64,000 nucleotides of DNA from Echiichthys vipera (Eukaryota; Chordata; Actinopteri; Perciformes; Trachinidae): assembly GCA_963691815.1 (NCBI GenBank), contig OY829654.1:10146798-10210797 (forward strand), given 5' to 3'. The notes beneath the pieces are model-generated. The model was given only the letters and a program-made list of their open reading frames with translations. It was not told the origin of the DNA and made no database searches. The stretch's first letter is position 1; every line of letters begins with the position of its first letter. The translations under genes and the position numbers were made by a program. Positions 25,425 through 35,919 of this stretch are shown one piece after another.

Positions 25425-25640
25425 CCCTATCGGTGCCATGTCTGTTTCATTAGTGTAACATGCAGCCATGAGGCATGAATGCATATGAATACATCACACG
25501 CATCCGATAACATTAATATCATCCAATTAATGTTTGTTCCTTTAGTGTAAATGTTCAGCTCTCTGTTTTAATTACGCAAAAAAAGAATATCTATTGCAGA
25601 TAGAATGTATGCATAATGACAAGGCAAGTAGATTAAACCT
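25425..25640. promoter_or_regulatory. Candidate conserved non-coding element
   Basis: A repeat-free stretch dense in homeodomain- and POU-like words: several ATTAAT/AATTAA cores, ATGCATATGAAT, TTTAATTACGC and a TGCATAATG. Many developmental enhancers near neuronal genes have this composition. It is inference from composition only, and no comparison was possible. Confidence 0.25.
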
Positions 25641-28600
25641 TTCAACCATGACCAAACTACTTTCTATTGCTCTGAGTCGCCTATATAGTTGCCTGCAGTA
25701 AAATGAGACGAATTTAGTTCACACACACACACACATACGCAGAAAGATAGAGAGTGAGCAACAAGCAGAATTGTGTTTACATTTTTTATTACAAGTGTCA
25801 ACTCCATATGAGGAAAACATTGTTAAAGGGGAATTGAACAGCAATTCCATTATGTTTTTCATGTGCCCCAGGACAGTTTATTTTCTATTAGTGCACATGA
25901 ACTACTATCCCCAATAGACAGTCACACGAGAGGTTCTCTGCCACATATCAACTGCAAACTGATATCAGATAAGATGCCAGAAACTTGTTATTTATGACCC
26001 TGGTTTGAAGTATGAGACCTCTGTAAATAACAAGTTCATTCATGTCTCATTTTGTCGATGAAATAGAGAAAATTGTAAAGTTATTTACTCTTTGTCTTCC
26101 TCTGTGAAGCATTTTTCATGTGTGCAACACCTTAATTACCTTGTTTTGGCTGCTTTCATTTTGAATTTAGGGTATGATTTTTGTTGTATTATGACAGATG
26201 CTCACAGGGTTTCAACTCAATTCCTCCAGACATAAAGCTCTTCTCACTGGCTTTAAAGATAAAAGGTAATCAAGCAGCATGGAAAGATCTCTTAAACTTT
26301 TGTAAGAACCTGCATGAGTGCGTATGAATCACAGAGTTTATCTAAGACACATCTAAGTCACCTATAATGAATGTCACACCAGCTCCTTTGAAAAAGAAAA
26401 AGGAAGTTGTGAGTGCTGCTGGTATTTTAGGAATATAGGCACAAATTTGAGGATGCGTGCCATCATCGCTGACAGAAATCCCACTGGGGTGTGAAAGACT
26501 TTTTTTAAACTTTAATTCCAAAAAGTTAGTTCCTGTTGAGAATTTGAAAAACAAATATCTTATTTAAACAAATATGGCCATAAAGGTTACAGACATTATA
26601 CAAACATGACAGTACAATATATACTGTGTACAGTAGTATACAGGAATAAAATATTTAAATCTCAATGTGTTTGTAAAAAATAAACCCAGGCAGTGCAAGG
26701 ATGGTAATAATATGAAAGTCATGCATCAACGTATTCCCAGTGGATTCATCTTTTTCTGTCGCTTCTGTGGAGTCGGTAAGAAAATGTAGCTCCCCGAGTT
26801 CCTGATCTTTACAAAGATTTCTCGTCCAGATCTACTTTTATTTTAAGAACAGTCAGGGAATCTTGGGAACTTTCACTGCAATGCATTTCTGTACAATATA
26901 AGTACATCAATACAAGGTGGTGGATGGTCCAATGACCAGGAAAAGGGGATAAGACCACTGTTGGACGTCTAGAGAAGCTAAACCAGCTCCTGAGGTTGCA
27001 GTAATATATTACATCTAACTCCTCTGTGTGAACTTCATTTTACAAGCCTGAGAAGTGAAATCAGTCAGTGAAAAGCAGCTTTAACAACACCAATCTCAAT
27101 CAATTTCCATGAAGAGGTTAAGAATACATGTTTGTATTTATTGGTTTATTCCAAGTGTTGGTGCATACATCATTAACATCAGCATTACATCATCAAGAAG
27201 ATTTTGCCTGAATCAGGAGAAGCTTCAGCTGCCAAAACGGAGCAAAATCAAAGGAAAAAGAACGCATGATTATTCTTATTAACGATTATTCGCGGTTAAT
27301 CATTCAATGTAAATATTGTCAGAAAATACTAAAAAATGCCCATCACAATTTCCTAATGCCCAGATTGTTGTCCTTAGTTTGCACATTTTGTCTGAACGAT
27401 GCTCCAAAGTCTAAAGATATTGAATTAACAAGAAGAAGAAGAAAATAAAACCTAAAATGCTGGAACCAGAAAATGTTTGGCTTTTCTTTTTGCTTAAAAT
27501 ATGTTTTGAATAAAAACATGTTGTGTTTCATCTGATCCACAATCATCTGAAATAATACTGAATAACTACAGTTAAAGAGCAGGTCATTGTAGAACTCCTA
27601 AACATCTTGAGCAGGGTACAATAGCTGTACCTTTGTCAAGCATATTGTGCCAGAGAGGTGTTGATCCATATCTAAGGTGATTAGTATGCCATACAGTAGT
27701 TTGAGGCCTGGGTGGAGTGCATTATATTGTAGGAGTTTCTATCATTGCATCCAACCTTTGTATATTTTAAAGACAATTTTAAAGCTTAAATTAAATACAC
27801 CCAAGGTCGAACAACCACTCTTCTCTTTATGTGGCCGATCTTGTCTGATCATGTTGATAATACTGTTGTCAGTTGCATCACAAGCTTCTGTTTGCTTTAT
27901 AAAAGTAGCTACTATAAGACACATAGTTATGTTGGGATGCTGTTGCTAACGAAGCCCACGGAAAGAATCACATTTGCTACAGATACGTTTTTAGTGAATC
28001 AATTTTCATTCATCACCAAAGGCATGTTACTCTATCTTCTACAAGTGGACGACATCATTGATTGAGCAGGGGTTTTCTAAAATATACGACACATTCAGTA
28101 TTATTATTGTCATTTTATGAATCATATTTGATTTTGATGACATTCACAGCATTGTTGACATAAATAATCTTCAGAACTTGAATGTTTACAAAGCAAAGCC
28201 ATGCACAAAGTGCGGTGGACTGCATGGCAACTCAGTGAGGAATCTTGTCACAGCCATAATGAATAATTGCACTAAGTAAATGTTGAGCAAACTGCTTAGA
28301 ATTCAGCTGCTTTCAACTAGCACAGCGTGTGGCAAGTCTCATGCCTCAGATAGGATGATTTGCAGTTACTGTGTTGGTTTTATTATAGAATGTCTCTTCA
28401 TTGCAAAGGTAAAATGCAAAGTGTCTGACTGAACTCAAGACATAAAAGAGAGGCAATCAGGGCTGGTCCAGAAGGAATATTATTCATATAAAGAGGGCAT
28501 CTGATGAAATGATAGTAATAGTAAATAGTCTGTTCTGTTAGTGGCTACAATTTGCTTCAAGGCAAAGAATCTTCAATGTTTCCCTTCATTACTATAAGCA

Positions 28601-28824
28601 TAGTACCCTCCACAGGAGTATTCCGTTTAGAGAGACAAACAAAAGCATGATGTAAATACTCTCAGCAGTGAAGAAGCTCCTCTTCTCTTCTCTCCCCCCT
28701 TGCTCCCTCATGATTAGCATTTCAAACAGTTCTTGTTTTGCATCAGGACTCCATGCTTGTGTGCATGTCATCACAGCCTTGCAGGTGGTGGCCTGTCCAA
28801 CCAGTGGAATCGAAAAGCAGCATT

Positions 28825-28948
<124 letters not shown>

Positions 28949-30509
28949 CAGTCGTGTTTGGGAGAAGTGCTTCTTTGTGGTAAGGAGTAGTCCAAAGGGA
29001 TCTGACCTCTTTGCACAGCTCAGAGTGTCTACAGGACAGCATTGTTTACAAATGCTACATGATCATAAATTTCTCAGTATTTTTGGTCTTCTGCTTTGAT
29101 TGGCAGAGAGTCACAAACAACTGTCTGGATTCACATTCTGCCTCCTGAAAATCCACAAAATCTCTGACTAAGCGTCTGCCAGGAGGACCATCCAAACTTT
29201 GATTGAGTGTATCACAATGTGCCCAGCATATCAAGCACTGAAACACTGATACAGACTAAAGCAATAGCTGCCTGTTTGGACTGGGAAAGGGTGCTGCGCC
29301 ATTTTATCTTAAGTCAGTTGCTAATAGATTGTCCACTCCATGGGATTGACCCCAACTAAAATTGTGTTCAAGCAAAAGGAAATTAAAATAATGAGTTCCT
29401 GCAGTGTAAAGCTCAACCAGGAGATATCTAATTAAATCTATATTGTTCTTCGCTCTATCTGTTCTCAGAGTCCAGTGTTAGTTAAGGTGACTGCAGCAGG
29501 CCGGGACACACTTGTACTGATTAGATGAAACTTCTGTCTTGCTACCGCGCCACCTAAAGACAACATTTGAAGAGAAAAAATGTCACAACAATTGTTTTGT
29601 TCATTTCAATCACAATTATTAAGATAAAGCTGAGGGATATGATGCAATTGTATTGATTTCAGCATATAAAGGGATTAGCCCCACTTTTACCAGCTGCGAC
29701 ATTAGTGCATCTATTATTATAATTTGATAATATAATATACTTTTTTTTTTTTTTTAAATGAGCCATTCTTAATAATGAGTAGTTTTCCTCTTGGTACTTT
29801 AAAGTCCCCCTCCATTCAAAGATGTGTTTTTCTTTTATTTACAGTATTTCCCATAAAACATGTGATCTTGATTATACTGACTTGTATCTGTATCTGTGCA
29901 TGGTTAGTACCTATTGAGTTGTTGTCACAATTCTCTCCTGAAGGAGGAGATGTCTGTGCTTTTCCCTGAAAACTGAGATTCAAACGTGTCCTAGGTAAAC
30001 TATAGTTGGTACAGGCAGAAAGAGTAGATGGGTTTTCAGCCCCTTTTCAGAATTTGTTGTGATTAATATTTTGCTTAATATAGTTTTCCCACAAAAAAGT
30101 TATATGTATACATTTAACTTTAGACTTTAAGTAAATTTGAATGCCAATATTTTTGCACTTTTACTTTTTTAATTTTATTTTTTGAATGCAGGACTCTTAC
30201 TGGTAGGAGTATTTCTACACTAGGGTATTACTACTTAGGCAATTACTCACAACAGGCCTTCATGTCGGGCTGGACCAAGGCCCTTCACTATTATATAATC
30301 GCAACATACCACAGCCTGAAGTGAGCTATTGCTGTTACTGAACATTAAGTCATCAAGTATGGCAATATTCAAGTTATAGATACATTCAAAATAGATTGTG
30401 TTCACAAAAAATAGCCTCCTGCACATACCAAGGTGGTTGCTATGGAACGGGTTTACACTAGCAGTTAGCATTGAAAAAAATAACACAATCAAATCATTCG
30501 AGGCAGAGG

Positions 30510-30675
30510 TAGACCTGCAACTCCTGCGTTCTGCGTGGTAAAATTATTGTTTTTGTAAAAGGAGCCTGGTGACTTTGAGGAGACCATAGATAGCAGCTTA
30601 ATTTCCCTATTGAAAAGGACTGTCTGACAGCAAGGTAATGTTTTTTCCCCCTCAGATGCAAAGTTATACTGTTTT
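30510..30675. repeat. Dispersed repeat, copy B
   Basis: Direct-orientation partner of the repeat at 23763-23930: GTGGTAAAATTATTGTTTTT, ACCATAGATAGCAGCTTAAT and GACTGTCTGACAGCAAGGTA are shared blocks. Confidence 0.7.
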
Positions 30676-31363
30676 GTGCAGGAATTAAACGTCATAGCAA
30701 TTTAATCTGTTTATTATAAGTAACAGCCCTGAGTACTCCTTCCACCATGGCTCTCTGTTTTATTTTATTGTTCAATACTATAATCCAATTGACTACATGA
30801 CTACTGGGTATCTTTTGATCACTGGCTGCATTCTGCCAATGCTAACTTGCCCCTGTTTCACTATGAAATGTTTCCCCGCAAGAATCATACACATAAAACA
30901 GTTCAACAAAAAGGCAACTTATGAGAAAGTGCATTTCAAAACACAGTGGGGTTTCCTTTGGCCGTCAGATTTAATTACATGGGTTTTACTGTTTAGTATT
31001 AGTTTACAGCTTATTTCATGTTTGTCCTCTTGGCCCTGTCATTCACCAGATTATAGACTTAGGTTTTCTGAGCCAACTGTGCCTGGTGGAGAGCAAGAGG
31101 GTTGATATGGCCATTGGGAGCAGTGATTATGTTTGATTGTGGAATCTTTCAGCATCAAAGCAGGGTTTACTAATATAAAGCTTTATGATGACTATTCACA
31201 AGTCTGTCTGCCCCTTTTTTTGCAAAAGAGTAATGCAATAAAAAAGGAGATTTCTCTCTCAATCTTAAGTCTATAAATACCATGCCTTAAAGTCATGCCA
31301 TTTTGTGTTATGTCTTTTGTACAGTATTGGTGCAATTTTGACTCCGACTAATGCAGAGCTTAC

Positions 31364-33478
31364 CTTTGTGGTCTTTACTTTGTTCCCAGAGATGCACGAC
31401 CAACCAGTTAGGTCAGGGAGAACTCGGCATTCTTCGCCCTCTAGACACGGCTCCATTTTACACCACCACTTTTGACGAACAATGGACGCTGAAGAAAAAC
31501 ACACCACAGCTGAAGGTCACTTATGAGACAGGATTTAAAAACAGACTTCGTTCGGACAAAAAACATCTCAATAAGATGTCAAACTCCCTGGTCCTTGACA
31601 GCCTCAGTAGCAGTGGACTTTAGTGAAACTGATGACCCTGTCTCTACTTTGACAAATAGTCTATTCATATTATGAAAGAAGATTTCTGGTTAAGAGAGGT
31701 GGAAGAGGGTCCAAGTAATATTACCTTCAACACAAGAGGGCAGAGCCCTTGTTGTCCCTGCCACCTGTCCTGGGAAGCAAGAGCACTTGACTGTTTGAGA
31801 GCGTTCCTCAATCTTGTTTTTATTGCAGCAACGATGGGCAGCAACCACTTCACAAGTCCCTGTCCGCTCCTGCGATGACCCTGAGGAAGAGAATTTGGAG
31901 GAATAGAGTACTATTTTTCGCATGTAAGGAGGATATCAACCTTTACAGATGGCAGTATATAGTCAAACTGCAATGCTTTCTTGGGTTTAGTAGGTGTTAA
32001 ATTTGAATAATTAGCATAATCTTTTTGTTCACTCTTTCAGATGACCAAATATGCAAAGTCAAAAAAGATTTAAACCCCAAATGTGATGTTTCTTAAGCTA
32101 CAGCACCACCAAGTGGATACAGAGCATCAGCACTAATGACGCAGTTAAGGAAAAACACATTCCAACATCAATTCAACAATCAGCATGTTCAGCTACCTCA
32201 TTTAATATCTCAGATAGTGTAAATAAAGAGCAATGAGCTGAATAAACAGCATGAAACATCTGTCTCACACCTGCATCAATTCCCTGAAAAACAAATAAAA
32301 GGAACTGAATGTCTCTTGGTGATTATTACACCACCGATGATTACAATTGAAGGGGTGCAACAAAGCAGAAGTAATAGCATAACGAGAAAAACTGATACAT
32401 GCATATTGCTAATTTAGAACTGAGGTATCTTTGAAGCTGCATGACCGACGACACCTGCAGGACTGGGAGGTTAATCCATATTTAAAGTGGGGTTTCAAAT
32501 CGGGCTGTAATCAAAGCAGAGATCAAAACAGGAAACATATAATTATACAAAACAAGGTGTTGTCTATGCTTGGCACTGATGAAGTACATTAAGTATAATC
32601 TTAATTGGTGTATTATTACAGTACAATTACTTCTGTCCCTTTAATACTACTAGATTATGGATACACTAGTGGTTCCCAGCATTTTCAGCATGTGGCCCTT
32701 TACAAAAAGCAAATTAATATAAATTTGGATTGCATCAGCTTATAATTGCTCCTTGGAGGGGAACTGCATGTTGGGAACCACTGGAATAATAAAAAAAAAT
32801 CTATAGGTATATTAAGTACTTTCAATACAGCTTATGCATTGATTAAAGTATTAACAATCAATGTAAAAATGATTTTGTATCAGTCACAGTGGACATTTTT
32901 CTGCAGGACCAGTTACGTTTGACACTTTAAGTCAATTATCATGATGATTATATGGCACTCTTTTTAAGTCAAAGACTTGAACTTAAAATGGAAAAACATT
33001 ATTTTATTAGTACTTTTATTTTGGTAAATGATGTTCATCTTCTGCCACTGCAGTTATTACACAGTCATGTGACAGAAAGGTTAAATGTTCAGTTTGCTAT
33101 ATATATTGTTATGCTGTGGCAATAGTCAAAATCTTACAGCATGTTGAAATTAAAATATTATCGACTGTGTGTTATCGGTTTACAACCAGGTTCTGAGTAA
33201 ACATAAAAATCGTCTTACTCCATATTCATGTCTGTTTCTCATGAGGAGCACAATAAGTTTCTTGTTGCTTAAACTGAACTCTACCAGGCGACCAGGCTGG
33301 TGACCAGGGGCCATAATGAGTCCCTCTGGGTGTGTGACTGGTCCGGTTAGGTCTGACACTTACCTGTCTGTCCTCGGGAGCTTTGGTTGCCTGTGGACAC
33401 AAGCCGGCTGCAGAAGCCTGCTATACAAAGAAGAAGAAGGCCCCAGTGTAATGGTCCTGTCAACATGTTCAGCTTCAT
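31364..33478 (-). CDS. tafa4: TAFA chemokine-like family member 4
   Basis: A secreted cysteine-rich neuropeptide-like ligand. Three coding exons join in frame. 33478-33364 holds the start and a signal peptide (MKLNMLTGPLHWGLLLLCIA). 31880-31725 (after CTTCCTCAG) encodes GSSQERTGTCEVVAAHRCCN, then SCFPGQVAGTTRALPSCVE. 31488-31364 (125 bp) encodes ASIVRQKWWCKMEPCLEGEE and ends GNKVKTTK. All ten family cysteines are present. FPGQVAGTTRA and GNKVKTTK are TAFA4-type. The start was chosen because an acceptor (CTCTGTCTGTTCAG) lies five bases upstream, implying a 5' UTR exon; an ATG nine codons further up (33505) would then be intronic. Lys is followed by donor GTAAGC, so a short terminal exon is expected. 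A candidate is 31082-31059 (AQLAQKT-stop), weakly supported. The gene is compact (about 2.1 kb) and convergent with tafa1. Confidence 0.93.
32667..32783. mobile_element. Short hAT-like MITE
   Basis: The left end TAGTGGTTCCCAGCATTTT and right end ATGTTGGGAACCACTGG are imperfect inverted repeats of the hAT type, about 117 bp apart with no coding content. It lies in the tafa4 intron between the signal-peptide exon and the cysteine exon. No clear target duplication was found. Confidence 0.55.
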
Positions 33479-34689
33479 CTCGCCTGAACAGACAGAGAAG
33501 TTCATGCACACTTAATCAGAATTAGGCCAATACTTCTGCCTTAAGTGTGTGATCATAGAGGAAATTATTATGGGTTATTGGATGCTTGTGATATCTCCTG
33601 AATCCTGATATGTGGTTCATTAATTCACTGCATTTGCTTAATCATGACCCTTACATCATAGAGCTAATCAAAGAAATGCCAATAAAAGCCAGATCAGAGA
33701 ACTGACTCATGGAGGAAGATGAGCTTGGGTCCTTGCACTCATTTCTGACTCACATTACCCCTTCAGCTGTAAACATCTCTGCAGTGGAAGCTATATAAAG
33801 CATCCCTCCAAAACAAATTGTACTCCACAAGTCACTGAAAAACTGGGACATGGACTTTTATGTTAGGTTACAGCAATTACTAAGAAAGGACAAATATGAA
33901 GTGAAACATCACTGCTTAATTCACTTGTTTGCTTGATGAGTTTTTATTCATCCCTTAACCCCTTGTATAAACAGTTTAGGACGGCAACTAATGATTATGT
34001 TGATTATTGATTAATCGTTTAGGCAATAATAATTTACAGTTAGTATATAGTACAGAGGAATAGCTGCAAATTCCTATAGGAAGCAGCAAATGTTTACTCA
34101 TTTTACTTTGCAAAAAAAACAAAAATTAATCAGTTATCAAAATAGTAGGCCAGTCATTTTTAATTGACTAATCAATTATTTATTTTTCATATTATATGTC
34201 ATTTATGATATACCATACATTGAGGAATAATGCATCATTTCTTATTCACCAATAACTCATTATCAATAAAGATAACGTTTTTTCATATTTGGGCCAAAAA
34301 AACCTCTAGTTTTTCTGTGTTACATAGCCTTCACAAATATAAGTACACATACACTGTGTTCAATATCATCATCAATAATCACCTTTTACATTTAATTACG
34401 GAATAAACACCAGAATATTTCAAAAATAAAAGTAATTGATTTTGCCAGACTTTTGAGCGTGACTGCATGTGATTTGTTTTTTAAATATTGAACCCCTTAC
34501 CTCAGATCAGGTTATTGATATGCATGATAAGCAACTGCAGAAACCTCCAACAGTGTCTGGGTTAACATCATGCACACTATGTATGACGATCGTTTCAGCA
34601 AGGATGCACAATGTGCAGCAGATACGATCCTCCAGTTTCAGAAGTTTTCCGCCTCAGTACGAGCTTGAGAAAAGAAAGGGGGAAAAAAG

Positions 34690-35030
34690 TCGCGAGACCG
34701 CCCGTCTGCTGCTAAATAGGGCTCCAGCTGAGAGAACAGTCAACACTGGAGAAAACCTGCAGTTTCACACTTGAGCTCCTCTACCTGAGCTATACCTCCC
34801 AGGCAGGGTGGGATGTGAGAGAGAGCTTCGTCTGTGAACACAGCGGGATCACTCTGACGAGCAAAGCCTGCCAGCTTTTCCCGTCTCGAAAATTAAAACT
34901 TAATCAAGACAGAAACCATCTGTTCCCCGAACAATATGCGGCCACTTTCATTAGCGCCCTAAGAAGCTTAAAGTAAGTATCGACATCCTGTCACCCGGCT
35001 CACAGAGGATATAAACTGCATCGCAAGGCC
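34690..35030. promoter_or_regulatory. Promoter/first-exon-like region upstream of tafa4
   Basis: The stretch is richer in G+C and CpG than its surroundings (GTCGCGAGACCGCCCGTCTG at 34690-34709). On the plus strand it ends in a good splice donor (CTTAAA|GTAAGTATCG at 34972). A TATAAA word occurs at about 35014. It lies about 1.2 kb upstream of the tafa4 start codon exon, so it could be the tafa4 promoter and 5' UTR (minus). The visible donor points the other way, to an unknown plus-strand transcript. Which strand is used cannot be decided from sequence. Confidence 0.35.
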
Positions 35031-35633
35031 AAGTCCTGCTCTCATGATTTATATTGTATCTGGATTCTATAGACTCGGCAAAGGTGTTGGACAGGTGTGC
35101 CGTATTCAGCACCCCTTCCGTGAAATGCACCCCCTCGCATTATAGGTGATATTCAAAAGATCCATTTCATTCATTTTGTAATTATGGCTGCAGTTTATTT
35201 CCACAGAACATACAAAAAGGTGTTGTTTTGTGTTCGCTATTATCGCAAGTTTGTGATTTTAAACTCTTTAAAATAGTTTAAAGACTGTAAGTAACCAATG
35301 TTCTGACCGTTGTGGGTTACCTGTATATAAACTACTCCTAAAGGAAACAGCAAAGGTGTGAAATCTCCTCACCTTTGCTTAGGTTCCAAGAATGCAAAAT
35401 AATATGCAACATGTGCACAATGTCAAACTGAACTAATCATATTCAATTAAGCAAAAAGAACAATATTCATTCTAAAAATAATTAAATATGTTTAACCGCT
35501 CAGTGATTCATATTAAAGAAATAGATTCATGCATATAATAAAAATTCAATATTAAAAAGTCAGAAAAAAATATGTGCTTCTAATTGAAGAAATGACAACA
35601 AAATCTGCCAATTTTTTACAACCATAATAAAAC

Positions 35634-35639
35634 TTTATT
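35634..35639 (-). terminator. uba3: Polyadenylation signal of uba3
   Basis: AATAAA on the minus strand (TTTATT on plus), about 280 bases after the uba3 stop codon. This is a normal 3' UTR distance. Confidence 0.6.
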
Positions 35640-35919
35640 AGCACGTAGTGCACACCATTATTCTTATTCGATTGACAGGGAAATAGCTACGATATAAGTC
35701 AAAACAGGACAAATACATCAAGAAGTAAACATCGTTGCTAACAGAAAAAACAATGCTGTTAAAGGATTCCATACTCATATGACAACCAAAGCAATCCCAT
35801 TATTTACATTATCGTATCAAATGTGCTACAGCAACATTACAGTAACACTGTGATGCACAACCCGGTCTGCATTCAGATTCAGTCAATCTGATGTCAGTGC
35901 TGAACGTTGTTGTGAATAT

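Noticed and set aside
26341..26370. Minus-strand AG|GTG ACT TAG as the tafa4 terminal exon (VT-stop)
   Set aside because: It would mimic the mammalian VTR tail, but the acceptor lacks a pyrimidine tract and such a short match is expected by chance over 5 kb.
33478..33505. Upstream in-frame ATG as the tafa4 start
   Set aside because: A good splice acceptor lies between it and the ATG at 33478, so this ATG is probably intronic.
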